In this document: one piece after another, positions 1-9,154 of the stretch | Layout: every line of letters starts with the position of its first letter | How positions within the stretch are numbered: position 1 is the first letter of the stretch | Source: Bacillota bacterium | Lineage (GTDB): Bacteria > Bacillota > Clostridia > Acetivibrionales > DUMC01 | Direction of reading: 5' to 3' | NCBI GenBank assembly: GCA_013314855.1 | Contig: JABUEW010000006.1 | Location: forward strand, 1 to 58,964 | Length of the DNA: 58,964 nt | The notes under the pieces: model-generated | Databases searched by the model: none | Told to the model about the DNA's origin: nothing | What the model saw: only the letters and a program-made list of their open reading frames with translations | Translations under genes and position numbers: made by a program

Positions 1-112
1 TTCTGACATTTCCACTGATAAAGTTTGCACTGTTAAAGTTTGCACTGTTAAATTCCACCCTTAAATTTGTAAGAGTAATTTCCACTGTCGGATATCGTAG
101 GGGTGGAATTTA
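1..112. repeat. Repeat-rich sequence, possible IS21-type end
   Basis: A 15-base unit (aaagtttgcactgtt) stands in perfect tandem at 20-34 and 35-49. The string tttccactg occurs at 9-17 and 79-87. A perfect 12-base inverted repeat pairs 49-60 (taaattccaccc) with 101-112. Several copies of short transposase-binding repeats near an end are typical of IS21-family elements, and that is my guess. No transposase gene is inside the window, so the element would lie to the left or be a remnant. The repeats are certain; the family is not. Confidence 0.4.
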
Positions 113-316
113 CTTTTGCAATTGAGTTCATAAAAATAAAATGCGCCCTCTTATAATCTTATGCATTGATTTTACCTTGTATAAGTTGTATTATATAAAA
201 AGCAGAAAAAAATTAAGATACAATGCAGATTTGTATACAGAAAATTTGTGTAAAAATTATGCTATTTATAAAAATATTTATAAAAAAGTATATATGACGA
301 TATGGAGAAATGAGAT

Positions 317-934
317 ATGGGTAAATTACTGGATGTATTATTATTTCCTAAGGATTTATATAAGCGGATTACAGATAAAAAACCCGGCCTTTATGGGGGA
401 ATAATATTTGTGGGCCTGGTAGATATTGTGTTTGTTTTATTTATAAATTATAACAAGTTATTTGTTGACAAAACTCAAGGCGATTTGATTTTTAACATAA
501 TTCTATCAATTATTTTTATTTTCGGTTTGGGTATAATAGATGTGTTCTTTTTTTCAATCCCTTTATTTGACTTATTCAAGCGTTTTAAGAAAGACGGAAA
601 TATGAAAATAGATAGGGGGCTTTTAATAAGGCTAATAAAAGTTTATATTGTGGCCCATTTTTTAATATTGCCTGCCGAAATACTTATTTTTTATATATAC
701 TATAATTTAAACAATGAGATTAATACAGTTTTTATTTATCTTGCTGCTATAATTGATTTGCTTATACCGATATGGTTCAGTGCTGCAATATCCCGCGGTG
801 TAAATGTGCTGTATAATTTCAGCCCTCTTTTTAAAAGGTTAGCATTTTTAGCAATACTTGTATGGAACCATTTGCTGGTATATGCCTTTTCATATATGAT
901 AGATAATTGGATTTTGGCATTATTTAGGGTGTGA
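317..934 (+). CDS. Polytopic membrane protein, Yip1-like, function unknown
   Basis: This 205-residue protein has about five hydrophobic segments, starting near residue 28, with a short basic N-terminus and a basic cytoplasmic loop (FKRFKKDGNMK) after the second. The arrangement resembles small bacterial Yip1/YIPF-like membrane proteins, but I see no diagnostic motif and no catalytic residues. The ATG at 317 is preceded by GGAG at 304-307, a good distance for a ribosome binding site, so this start is preferred over an overlapping frame that begins further upstream. The gene stands alone between repeat-rich sequence and a tRNA gene, so context gives no functional hint. Confidence 0.75.
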   Translation: MGKLLDVLLFPKDLYKRITDKKPGLYGGIIFVGLVDIVFVLFINYNKLFVDKTQGDLIFNIILSIIFIFGLGIIDVFFFSIPLFDLFKRFKKDGNMKIDRGLLIRLIKVYIVAHFLILPAEILIFYIYYNLNNEINTVFIYLAAIIDLLIPIWFSAAISRGVNVLYNFSPLFKRLAFLAILVWNHLLVYAFSYMIDNWILALFRV

Positions 935-1090
935 AGTGGCAATGTGCAGCATAGTATGTACAAATTTAATAAGCAGAGCGTTTGCTTAACGGAAATAATT
1001 TATAATTTGCTTGCGGCATATTGCCAATTCAATAGTATTGGCGTATAATATAAATAATTAGACAAAATATAAATAATAGTCAAAATACGC

Positions 1091-1165
1091 GTCCCGGTGG
1101 CCTAATGGATAAGGCTGTGGATTCCGGATCCACCAATGCGGGTTCGATTCCTGCCCGGGGCGCCA
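1091..1165 (+). tRNA. tRNA-Arg (anticodon CCG)
   Basis: The sequence folds as a full cloverleaf. The acceptor stem is gtcccgg with ccggggc (one T-G wobble). The D arm is gcct-aatggata-aggc, the anticodon arm gtgga-ttccgga-tccac with anticodon CCG, and the T arm has loop ttcgatt. The discriminator base is G and CCA is encoded (1163-1165). Anticodon CCG reads CGG arginine codons. The A in the D loop fits arginine tRNA identity. It is a single gene, not part of a tRNA cluster. Confidence 0.95.
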
Positions 1166-1193
1166 ATAATTTTTTCGCGTAAATAAAATTTCG

Positions 1194-1236
1194 CCTAATC
1201 ATACTGATCTAACCTAATCATACCCAGCCTAATCAG
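1194..1236 (+). repeat. Degenerate direct repeats downstream of the tRNA
   Basis: The string cctaatcatac occurs at 1194-1204 and 1213-1223, followed by a partial copy cctaatca at 1228-1235 and related catgcc/ctaatta strings to about 1265. The interval 1166-1368 holds no gene. I see no clear terminator, and the next gene has a strong GGGAGG site just before its start. Confidence 0.6.
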
Positions 1237-1368
1237 ATGTATCATAATCATGCCAGGTCTAATTACTAACTATAAGAAAATTCTTTCACATTCCGATATT
1301 TAAAAAAGCAGGTTCATGTTATACTATTATTGATTCTGTTGCACTGAAATCATTATCGGGAGGTTTTT

Positions 1369-2328
1369 ATGTATATTGGAAATGTGAAACTTGGCAATAA
1401 CATATTCCTTGCGCCTATGGCCGGCGTTACCGATATGCCTTTCAGGCTTTTATGCAAGGAGCAGGGGTGCGGTCTTGTGTATACGGAAATGGTAAGTGCA
1501 AAGGGGATGTATTATGAAGATGATAAAAGCAGGAAACTTGCTGAAATTAATGAAAAAGAAAAACCTGCCGCTGTCCAGATATTCGGGTCAGAACCTTATG
1601 TGATGGCCAAAGTGGCTGAAGAATTAAACAATTCTAATGCCGATATAATTGATATAAATATGGGCTGTCCCACACCTAAAATAACGAAAAACGGAGAAGG
1701 GTGCGCCCTCATGTTAAACCCATCCCTTGCCGGTGAAATAATTAGAGAGGTTGTTAAGGTTACTAATAAACCTGTGACTGTTAAGTTCAGGAAAGGCTGG
1801 GACCAATCCCATGTAAACGCTGTAGAATTTGCTAAGATTGCTGAGGAAAACGGTGTAAAGGCAGTAGCGATACATGGAAGGACAAGAGATCAGTTTTACG
1901 GCGGGAAGGCTGATTTGGATGTAATTGCAAAGGTCAAGGAAGCTGTATCCATTCCTGTAATAGGAAATGGGGATATTTTTACTCCTGAAGATGCTAAGGA
2001 AATGCTCACTAAGACAAATTGCGATGCTGTAATGATAGGAAGAGGAGCACAGGGGAACCCCTGGATTTTCAAAAGGGTACTCCATTACCTTAAAACCGGT
2101 CAACTCTTACCTGAGCCTTCCAATGAAGAAAAACTTGAAATGATTATTCGACATATGGATATGCTGATAAAGCAAAAAGGAGAGCCTGGAGGGGTCAGCG
2201 AAATGAGAAAACATATTGCCTGGTACATAAAAGGGATGCGGAACTCCAACCATGTAAAACAGAAAGTTTTCCGGCTTTTTTGCCGGGATGAAGTTGTAAA
2301 GGTGTTGGAAGAGTATTTGAAATCATAG
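1369..2328 (+). CDS. dusB: tRNA-dihydrouridine synthase (DusB type)
   Basis: This flavoenzyme reduces specific uridines in the tRNA D loop to dihydrouridine, using FMN and NADPH in the cytoplasm. The N-terminus APMAGVTDMPFR and the block NMGCPTPKITKNGEGCAL are family signatures. Cys100 in the second is the expected proton-donating catalytic cysteine. GRT and IGNGDIF, the FMN phosphate-binding region of the TIM barrel, follow, and IGRGAQGNPW ends the barrel before the helical tRNA-binding domain. Its 319 residues match the family. A strong GGGAGG (1358-1363) precedes the ATG. In many Firmicutes dusB lies near folate or lysyl-tRNA synthetase genes; here it precedes DNA-repair genes instead. Confidence 0.93.
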   Translation: MYIGNVKLGNNIFLAPMAGVTDMPFRLLCKEQGCGLVYTEMVSAKGMYYEDDKSRKLAEINEKEKPAAVQIFGSEPYVMAKVAEELNNSNADIIDINMGCPTPKITKNGEGCALMLNPSLAGEIIREVVKVTNKPVTVKFRKGWDQSHVNAVEFAKIAEENGVKAVAIHGRTRDQFYGGKADLDVIAKVKEAVSIPVIGNGDIFTPEDAKEMLTKTNCDAVMIGRGAQGNPWIFKRVLHYLKTGQLLPEPSNEEKLEMIIRHMDMLIKQKGEPGGVSEMRKHIAWYIKGMRNSNHVKQKVFRLFCRDEVVKVLEEYLKS

Positions 2329-2471
2329 GAATATAATGGGTCATGGGAAGAAAATGCGTCCCCGAAGTCTTTACAATTCTGATAAATAATATATAATAAA
2401 ATTGTATTAAATTCTAGAATGTACGTTCGATAATCATAAAAGAAAGCTAATAAAATCGGGGTTGTTGAAAT

Positions 2472-4742
2472 ATGAATCTGGAGCAGGTACTTGAACAAAT
2501 AAAACACAATGAACGGATTGCCAAAAACATTACGTATTGGGCTAAAATACCTTCAAGGGAAGCGGTGTATGATGAATTTCCCGAGGATATTGACCTAAGG
2601 ATTAAAGATGCTCTGAGACGAAAGGGTATATACCGCCTTTACTCTCATCAGGCAACAGCAATATCCGAAGTGTGCAGCGGAAAAAACATCGTTGTTGTAA
2701 CACCTACTGCATCAGGTAAAACAATGTGTTATAATATTCCGGTGCTTGACGCAATAATCAAGGATAAAGAAGCCCGGGCGTTATTTATTTTTCCTACAAA
2801 AGCCCTTGCCCAGGACCAGTTGGCCGAGCTCCATGAGCTTATAACTGAAGCAGGGGTGGAAATAAAAACATACACATATGACGGCGATACACCTCAGTCT
2901 GCAAGAAAAGCAATAAGGCAGGCAGGCCATATTGTAGTTACCAACCCGGATATGCTCCACAGCGGCATACTTCCTCATCACACAAAGTGGACAAAGCTTT
3001 TTGAAAACTTAAAATACGTCATTATTGATGAAATCCATCATTACAGGGGAGTATTTGGAAGCCACATGGCCAATGTCATGCGCAGGTTAAAACGCGTTTG
3101 TGATTTTTATGGTTCTAAACCTCAATTTATTTGCTGTTCCGCCACAATAGCCAATCCAGGAGAACTGGCCGGCAGGATAACAGGGATGGAGGTTTCGGTT
3201 ATAGATAATAATGGTGCGCCATCCGGAGAAAAGCACATAATTTTTTATAATCCTCCCCTAGTAAATAGAGAGCTGGGAATACGGAGGAGCAGCGCCCTTG
3301 AAGCCAGGTACCTGGCTGAGATTTTTATAAGAAACAATATTCAGACCATCGTATTTACCAGGAGTAGATTAAATGTTGAGGTACTTGTTACTTACCTTAA
3401 AGATATTTTCAGCAAAAGCGTAAGGGGCAGCAATTGTGTAAGGGGATACAGGGGCGGTTACTTGCCTAACCAGAGGCGGGAGATTGAAAGAGGGATGAGA
3501 AATGGGGAAATAACCGGAATTGTTGCAACCAATGCCCTTGAGCTAGGGATTGACATAGGCAGTCTTGAAACCTGTATTATGTGCGGCTACCCCGGAACTA
3601 TATCCAGCACGTGGCAGCAGGCAGGCAGGGCGGGAAGAAAGAACAGCATATCTGCTGCTGTCCTTGTGGCCAGCAGTAATCCTATTGACCAGTATATCAT
3701 AAACAATCCTGGTTATTTCTTTGAAAAAAGCCCCGAAAATGGCCTTATAAACCCGGATAACCTTGTAATTTTATATAGCCATATGAAGTGTGCGGCTTTT
3801 GAGCTTCCTTTTACCGATGATGAAAAATTTGGGGTAGAGACAACAAGGGAGGTATTGGCATACATGGAGGAAGCGAGAATATTAAGGCATGTAGGCAACA
3901 GGTGGTATTGGATGTCCGATGTATTTCCGGCAGACGAAATCAGTTTAAGAAGCGCCTCTAACGAAAACTTCATTATCGTAGACATAACCTCCCCTGACAG
4001 GCGTGTTATCGGCGAGTGCTGCAGGTTCAGTGCTCCCATGCTCCTCCACGAGGAAGCCATATACATCCATGAAGGGCAGCAGTACCAGGTGGAAAAGCTG
4101 GACTTTGAAGAAAAGAAGGCTTATGTAAAAATGGTGGACGTGGATTATTACACGGATGCGAACCTTGCCGTTGACTTGAAAGTGATTGATGTTTTCAGGG
4201 AAGAAGCCCGCAATGATATATTAAAGAGTATTGGAGAAGTAATGGTATCATCACTTGTTACCATGTTTAAGAAGATTAAATTTTATACCCATGAAAACAT
4301 TGGTTCAGGGCCGGTAAACCTCCCGGAAACCAGCATGCATACCACATCATACTGGGTAAGTTTTCCTGAAAAACTACCTGAAGGCATGACTCAAACCGAT
4401 ATGCAAAACGGATTGCTCGGATTATCCAATATATTGGCAAATGCCTCTACCATATACCTTATGTGCGACCCACGGGACATAAGTGTAGTATACCAGGTTA
4501 AGTCAACATTTACTCAAAGACCTACCATCTACATTTACGATAATTATCCGGGAGGGGTGGGCTTCAGTGACAAACTCTATGAAATTCACGAAGAAATATT
4601 TGAAACAGCGAAAAGAATGATAAATAATTGTACTTGCGAGTCGGGATGCCCTTCATGTGTAGGTCCCTTGGATGAGTTTTCGGGAAGCGGCAACCCGAAA
4701 GAGACAACACTAAAACTCATTGATATTATTACGAAAAAATAG
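2472..4742 (+). CDS. mrfA: DEAD/DEAH-type DNA helicase MrfA (YprA), DUF1998 C-terminus
   Basis: An ATP-dependent helicase of the MrfA/YprA/Hrq1 group. In Bacillus subtilis MrfA works with the exonuclease MrfB in a UvrABC-independent repair route for mitomycin C damage. Visible motifs are a Q-type SHQ (58-60), Walker A TPTASGKT (77-84), Walker B DEIH (186-189), SAT (223-225), a helicase C motif TNALELGIDIG, and QAGRAGR. The C-terminus carries a four-cysteine cluster (NCTCESGCPSC) of the DUF1998 zinc/metal-binding domain. The 756 residues are close to the B. subtilis length. The mrfB gene follows 47 bases later, which strongly supports the assignment. A perfect 16-base tandem duplication covers its stop codon. 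Confidence 0.9.
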   Translation: MNLEQVLEQIKHNERIAKNITYWAKIPSREAVYDEFPEDIDLRIKDALRRKGIYRLYSHQATAISEVCSGKNIVVVTPTASGKTMCYNIPVLDAIIKDKEARALFIFPTKALAQDQLAELHELITEAGVEIKTYTYDGDTPQSARKAIRQAGHIVVTNPDMLHSGILPHHTKWTKLFENLKYVIIDEIHHYRGVFGSHMANVMRRLKRVCDFYGSKPQFICCSATIANPGELAGRITGMEVSVIDNNGAPSGEKHIIFYNPPLVNRELGIRRSSALEARYLAEIFIRNNIQTIVFTRSRLNVEVLVTYLKDIFSKSVRGSNCVRGYRGGYLPNQRREIERGMRNGEITGIVATNALELGIDIGSLETCIMCGYPGTISSTWQQAGRAGRKNSISAAVLVASSNPIDQYIINNPGYFFEKSPENGLINPDNLVILYSHMKCAAFELPFTDDEKFGVETTREVLAYMEEARILRHVGNRWYWMSDVFPADEISLRSASNENFIIVDITSPDRRVIGECCRFSAPMLLHEEAIYIHEGQQYQVEKLDFEEKKAYVKMVDVDYYTDANLAVDLKVIDVFREEARNDILKSIGEVMVSSLVTMFKKIKFYTHENIGSGPVNLPETSMHTTSYWVSFPEKLPEGMTQTDMQNGLLGLSNILANASTIYLMCDPRDISVVYQVKSTFTQRPTIYIYDNYPGGVGFSDKLYEIHEEIFETAKRMINNCTCESGCPSCVGPLDEFSGSGNPKETTLKLIDIITKK

Positions 4743-4761
4743 AAGTACGAAAAAATAGAAG
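4730..4761 (+). repeat. Perfect 16-base tandem duplication across the mrfA stop codon
   Basis: The unit tacgaaaaaatagaag occurs at 4730-4745 and again, identical, at 4746-4761. The first copy contains the TAG stop of mrfA (4740-4742); the second copy is in the mrfA-mrfB spacer. Identity of the copies suggests a recent slippage duplication. See the finding on stop-codon tandem repeats. Confidence 0.95.
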
Positions 4762-4789
4762 ATAAAATCAACATATAGGTGGAAACTTT

Positions 4790-6070
4790 ATGGATTGGGA
4801 TGTTATTAACAGGCTAAAGCATTACGGGCGGCAGACTGAAAAGAAGGATGTTGTGGAAAAAGGCAGTGGAATGGTAGTTCATATGCAAAACAAAAATTGT
4901 GTAGGTATGGCTGGAGGATTAGACATAGAGAATATTGCAGAAGGAGATATATACCAGGATGAAGACGGTCGTTGTTTTATAATCGAAAACAGGTACCCTT
5001 TATCGTATCTATATGGTGGCTGTTGCCTAGGAGATGTTCTGAACATTAATAGCCGCTCTTTAAGGCGACTGTGCCCCGATATTGGGGATGCTGAAACCCT
5101 CCGCAACTTTTTGTTTCTTGATGTAGAGACTACCGGTTTATCAGGAGGAGTAGGGACTGTAGCTTTCCTGGTAGGTACGGGGTTCTTTGAGAATGACAGC
5201 TTTGTAGTAAGGCAGCATTTTATGAGGGACTATGATGAAGAGATAGCCATGCTTAATGCATTAAACATGTTGATCCAATCATATAACGGTCTTGTTACTT
5301 TTAATGGAAAAGCTTTTGATTGGAACATAATCCGGACGCGGTACACTTATAACAGAATTAGACTCAAGTTTACGGAAGAGGATACAAAACATATAGACTT
5401 GCTGTTACTTTCCCGTAGGATTTGGAAAGGAAAGCTTGAAAGCTGTGCCCTTTCTTCACTGGAAGAAAATATCCTGGGGGAATTCAGGACTGATGATATA
5501 CCGGGAGCATTAATCCCTCAAGTTTACTTTAAATACGTTATTGACAGGGATGCAAGAGAAATTAAAAGGGTTATGAAGCACAATGAACTGGATATACTGT
5601 CGATGGTGTCCCTGCTTTATAAAATAAATAATATGCTTGAAGACCCTCTTTCTGAAGCGGATTGCGGGCATGAACTTATTGGCCTTGGGAAAATGCTTGA
5701 GTCCATCGGTGAGTATGATGCAGTTGTTGACTGCTTTGAAAAATGCATGGAATTAGAAGACCCACTTGTTAAAGATATAGCCTTAAAAAAGCTTTCCCAA
5801 ATATATAAACGAGAGGGGAATTACAAGGAGGCAGTCAAGCACTGGGAAAACATGATGCATAACCAGGATTTTTTCAGTATATTTTCTTTGGTGGAATTGG
5901 CAAAATACCATGAACATAGGTCAAAAAACATCGCTAAGGCTATAGAGATGACGGAAAAGGCGATCCAACTATCCTTAAAGATGGGAATAATTAACAACAT
6001 ATATAGGTTTGAGCTGAAAAAAAGGTTGGAAAGATTGAAGAGAAAGGCTGGGAATATGAAAGATGCATGA
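4790..6070 (+). CDS. mrfB: MrfB (YprB) DnaQ-like exonuclease with TPR C-terminus
   Basis: A metal-dependent 3'-5' exonuclease of the DEDD/RNase H-like fold, the partner of MrfA in mitomycin C repair. ExoI is DVETTG with Asp111 and Glu113, ExoII is the FNGKAFDWN block around Asp177, and ExoIII is HNELD with His264 and Asp268, so the active site looks complete. Residues from about 290 to 400 form TPR-like helical pairs (repeated ALxxxG/xYxxA patterns), probably for protein contact. Its 426 residues match the YprB family. It follows mrfA at 47 bases, and its last codons overlap the start of the downstream thioesterase, so the three genes are probably one operon. Confidence 0.88.
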   Translation: MDWDVINRLKHYGRQTEKKDVVEKGSGMVVHMQNKNCVGMAGGLDIENIAEGDIYQDEDGRCFIIENRYPLSYLYGGCCLGDVLNINSRSLRRLCPDIGDAETLRNFLFLDVETTGLSGGVGTVAFLVGTGFFENDSFVVRQHFMRDYDEEIAMLNALNMLIQSYNGLVTFNGKAFDWNIIRTRYTYNRIRLKFTEEDTKHIDLLLLSRRIWKGKLESCALSSLEENILGEFRTDDIPGALIPQVYFKYVIDRDAREIKRVMKHNELDILSMVSLLYKINNMLEDPLSEADCGHELIGLGKMLESIGEYDAVVDCFEKCMELEDPLVKDIALKKLSQIYKREGNYKEAVKHWENMMHNQDFFSIFSLVELAKYHEHRSKNIAKAIEMTEKAIQLSLKMGIINNIYRFELKKRLERLKRKAGNMKDA

Positions 6071-6590
6071 TGATACGGTTAAATATTCGAAGAGTACAAA
6101 AAGCACAGAAAATACGGGGGAAATGAAAGGGAAAACTCCCTCGGAATCGCAGGTTGAAATGACGGAGCTTGTGCTACCGAATGATACAAACTTGCTTGGC
6201 AATCTGCTGGGTGGGCGGCTGATGCATTGGATAGACATAGCAGGAGCTATGGCGGCTTCAAGACATTCAAACAAGGTAGTAGCTACTGTTGCTCTTGACA
6301 GTCTGGATTTCAGGCACCCGGTTCGGGTGGGTGAGCTTGTAATATTAAAAGCAAAACTGACTTGGGTGGGGAGGACATCAATGGAAGTAACTGTAAGAGT
6401 ATTCGCAGAAAACTTTAAAACCGGAGCTATTATCCAAACAAATAAAGCCTACATAACATATGTTGCTCTTGACCATGAAGGAAAGCCGACTTTAGTACCG
6501 CCTCTCATTCCCGAAACTGAAGAAGAAAAAAGGGATTATGTGGAGGCTGAACAGAGACGTAATGAAAGGCTGGAGAGAAGAAAAATGTAA
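6063..6590 (+). CDS. Acyl-CoA thioesterase, hotdog fold (YkhA type)
   Basis: The protein hydrolyses acyl-CoA thioesters to free acid and CoA in the cytoplasm. Hallmarks are NLLGGRLMHWIDIAGAMAA, with the Asp of the hotdog helix, and ALDSLDFRHPVRVGELV followed by TWVGRTSMEV, as in BFIT/YkhA-type enzymes. The first 30 or so residues are charged and Ser/Thr-rich and do not belong to the fold. The ATG at 6063 overlaps the end of mrfB by 8 bases in another frame. A second in-frame ATG at 6123 would still give the whole domain, so the start is uncertain. The overlap suggests translational coupling to mrfB, although no link between the thioesterase and DNA repair is known to me. Confidence 0.85.
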   Translation: MHDDTVKYSKSTKSTENTGEMKGKTPSESQVEMTELVLPNDTNLLGNLLGGRLMHWIDIAGAMAASRHSNKVVATVALDSLDFRHPVRVGELVILKAKLTWVGRTSMEVTVRVFAENFKTGAIIQTNKAYITYVALDHEGKPTLVPPLIPETEEEKRDYVEAEQRRNERLERRKM

Positions 6591-6669
6591 AAATAATTGA
6601 GATTTTTCGTCATAAGTATGCCCGGTAATTAATATTTATATCATGACACATAATTTTAAAGGAGTCATG

Positions 6670-8217
6670 ATGTCTGCTAAAAAATCGTTTATTAGTGGTG
6701 CTGTAGTTTTAATGGTTTCAGGATTAATTGTCCGCTTACTGGGCTTTGTTTACAGGATATATATTTCAAATCTGCTGGGTTCAGAGGGAATGGGCATTTT
6801 TCAGCTAATATCTCCAGTCTATTCCCTTATTATATTAACTCTTACGTCGGGGGTATCCATAGCTATATCCAAGATGGTAGCCCAAGAAATGGCCAGAAGA
6901 CATTTTGTTAACTTAAGAAGAATAACTTTAATTGCATTATTATCGGTATTTATTGCTGGTGTAGCCATCTCTCTTTTTCTATTAATAAATGCCAAATTTA
7001 TTGCAGATAAAATATTGAAAGAACCCAGGACTTACTATTCTATATTATTACTTATTCCATGCATACCGGTAATTACCCTTTCTTCTACTTTAAAAGGCTA
7101 TTTCTACGGAGTCCAGGAGGTAATACCAACTGCCTGGTCTCAAATTACGGAGCAAGTTATAAGAATCGGTCTTGTGCTATTTGCTGCAAAACAGTTTATA
7201 AATGCAGGCTTGGAGTATGCATGCGGTTTTGCAACGGCATCCATGGTTATAGGTGAAATAGCAAGCTTATTAGTGCTTTACATTATGTATAAACAGGGGA
7301 TAAAAAAATATACGAAAGATAAGTCTAAAAAGGGTCTAATGAGAAAACGCACAATATTACTTGAAATATTAAAGATTTCTTTACCGGTATCATCAAACAG
7401 GTTTATTACATCAGCCATGTCTGCCGTAGAACTGATACTTATACCAAGGAGGCTTCTTGCAGGGGGGATGGATTACCAGGCAAGTATTGAATTGTATGGG
7501 AAGCTGACGGGTATGGCTATGCCTCTTATATATTTTCCCTCTCTGGTCACATCATCCCTTGCAATTACTCTTGTCCCTGCTATCTCAGAGGCATTATCAT
7601 TAAAAAATTTTAAAACTGTAATTCATAGAATTTCTAAATCCATACAAATAACCTTTGTGTTAGGATTCCTTTTTTCTGCAGTATTTATGTGTTATCCCAA
7701 TGAAATCAGTAATAGTATATTCAGAAGGGAAAATATAGGAGAACTTCTTTACCTGTTATCATATACCTGTATATTTATCTACTTTCAACAGACATTGACG
7801 GGAATACTTAACGGATTAGGCAAACAGGGTGTATCTTTAAGAAATTCCATAATAGGCTATATAATCAGAATAGGGTTTGTATATTTCTGCCTGCCTGTCT
7901 ACGGCATTAAGAGTTATATTACAGCTATTTTTGCAAGCTCCTTCCTTATGTGCATATTAAACCTGTCGGCAGTAATAAAGACAACAGGAATGTCCATTGA
8001 TATAAGGAATTGGATACTAAAACCCGGTGTTGTCGGCATATTTATGTTGTTAGCGGGGAAATATATCCGCAGTTTTTTTACTATATTTTTTGAATATACA
8101 ATACTAATTACAGCATTTTCGGTGGCTGGGAGTATTATTATAGGTGCATTGCTTATGGTAGCAATAGGAGCATTTGAAAAAGAACAAATATTTAAAATGA
8201 TTGGCTTAAAGAGGTAA
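6670..8217 (+). CDS. SpoVB-like polysaccharide/lipid-linked precursor flippase (MOP superfamily)
   Basis: An integral membrane protein of about 14 helices of the MVF/PST group that moves lipid-linked glycan precursors across the membrane. SpoVB proteins act in spore cortex synthesis, and paralogues in cell-wall or exopolysaccharide export. The N-terminus (SFISGAVVLMVSGLIVRLLG) and GSEGMGIFQLISPVYSLIIL are typical, as are the central LKGYFYGVQEV and YFQQTLTGILNGLGKQ. The start is set at the ATG of 6670 because GGAG at 6661-6664 lies 5 bases upstream; an in-frame ATG at 6643 has no such site. With 515 residues it is full length. Which substrate it moves cannot be seen. Confidence 0.85.
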   Translation: MSAKKSFISGAVVLMVSGLIVRLLGFVYRIYISNLLGSEGMGIFQLISPVYSLIILTLTSGVSIAISKMVAQEMARRHFVNLRRITLIALLSVFIAGVAISLFLLINAKFIADKILKEPRTYYSILLLIPCIPVITLSSTLKGYFYGVQEVIPTAWSQITEQVIRIGLVLFAAKQFINAGLEYACGFATASMVIGEIASLLVLYIMYKQGIKKYTKDKSKKGLMRKRTILLEILKISLPVSSNRFITSAMSAVELILIPRRLLAGGMDYQASIELYGKLTGMAMPLIYFPSLVTSSLAITLVPAISEALSLKNFKTVIHRISKSIQITFVLGFLFSAVFMCYPNEISNSIFRRENIGELLYLLSYTCIFIYFQQTLTGILNGLGKQGVSLRNSIIGYIIRIGFVYFCLPVYGIKSYITAIFASSFLMCILNLSAVIKTTGMSIDIRNWILKPGVVGIFMLLAGKYIRSFFTIFFEYTILITAFSVAGSIIIGALLMVAIGAFEKEQIFKMIGLKR

Positions 8218-8360
8218 GAAACGAGAAGAAGGAAGTGAGAAGTGACAATACTGGTTTAAGTTGGTAATTAAAATTGTAAATTATAAAAAGATTAAGAAAA
8301 AGAGAGAAAATTAATTATATATAAGAATGTTAACAAATAAAGGTAAAATATAACTAAAAA

Positions 8361-8390
8361 TTGACATTGCATATATTTATATTGTATGAT
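8361..8390 (+). promoter_or_regulatory. Sigma-A-type promoter of the hsp20 gene
   Basis: TTGACA at 8361-8366 and TATGAT at 8385-8390 are separated by 18 bases. They lie about 70 bases before the small heat-shock gene. I do not see a CIRCE element (the HrcA operator) in the leader, so heat control, if any, uses something else. The rest of 8218-8459 is AT-rich and without a recognisable gene. Confidence 0.65.
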
Positions 8391-8459
8391 AAACAATAAA
8401 TAGAAGGTCAAAGAAAGTCAAGGACAAAAACAAATAAGAATTATTTGGAGGTGTTGTAT

Positions 8460-8909
8460 ATGTTCGGACTAATTCCATATAGGAGGAGTTCAGGTTTAAG
8501 AAAGAGAGACAGCTTCTGGGATATTGGAAGCTTGATTGAAGATTTCTTTAATGATTCACTTATACCAACATTTTTTACCCCGATAAATCCTATGAGAGCT
8601 GACGTTAAAGAGACAGAAAATGAGTATATAATTGACGTTGAGGTTCCAGGTGCAAGGAAAGAGGATATAAAACTTGAGCTGAAAGATGATATCCTCAATA
8701 TCTGCATTGAAAGAAATGAGGAAGTAAAAGAAGAGAGAAGCGATTATATCAGAAGGGAAAGAAGATATGGCTCATGCAGCAGAAGCTTCTATGTACCGGA
8801 CATTAAACACGAAGGGGTAAAAGCAAAATACAATAACGGAGTCCTAACAATAACTTTACCAAAGGCTGATGAAATAAAAGGAAAGAAACGTACAATAGAT
8901 GTTGAATAG
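8460..8909 (+). CDS. Small heat-shock protein Hsp20 (alpha-crystallin family)
   Basis: An ATP-independent holdase chaperone that forms oligomers and binds unfolding proteins in the cytoplasm. The start MFGLIPYRR resembles clostridial Hsp18 proteins. The alpha-crystallin domain runs from about residue 40 (MRADVKETENEYIIDVEVPG) to GVLTITLPKAD near the C-terminus, and the conserved A/G-x-L motif is present as NGVLTITL. The ATG at 8460 is chosen because GGAGGTG at 8447-8453 precedes it at a proper distance. It is a single-gene unit with its own promoter and terminator. At 149 residues it has the normal length. Confidence 0.93.
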   Translation: MFGLIPYRRSSGLRKRDSFWDIGSLIEDFFNDSLIPTFFTPINPMRADVKETENEYIIDVEVPGARKEDIKLELKDDILNICIERNEEVKEERSDYIRRERRYGSCSRSFYVPDIKHEGVKAKYNNGVLTITLPKADEIKGKKRTIDVE

Positions 8910-8935
8910 GATAAAACAATTGTTATATTACTTAG

Positions 8936-8965
8936 AAAAGCGGGAATTCCCCCCCGCTTTTTTTG
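8936..8965 (+). terminator. Rho-independent terminator after hsp20
   Basis: AAGCGGG at 8938-8944 pairs with the CCCGCTT that follows a short C-rich loop, and a run of seven T follows. It closes the hsp20 transcript and separates it from the surface-polysaccharide genes. Confidence 0.85.
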
Positions 8966-9154
8966 TTAGGTTCGACCGGCATGGGCATTAATCTGTCAGT
9001 GAGAGTCCGCTATGGGCTTGGCAATGGGAACCATTAATTAAATGCACCAAAATTTTGATATAATCTGTTAAAATATCGATATCTGTGATAAAATTATTAA
9101 TAAATTATTATATAGCAAAAATATACTTTGATACATAAATTTTTGGAGAGATTT

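Noticed and set aside
141-404. Open frame of 87 codons overlapping the first membrane protein
   Set aside because: No ribosome site, low-complexity AT-derived residues; the gene at 317 has a proper site and a protein-like sequence.
8930-9154. Regulatory RNA in the gap after hsp20
   Set aside because: Beyond the terminator at 8936-8965 I see no conserved fold or motif.
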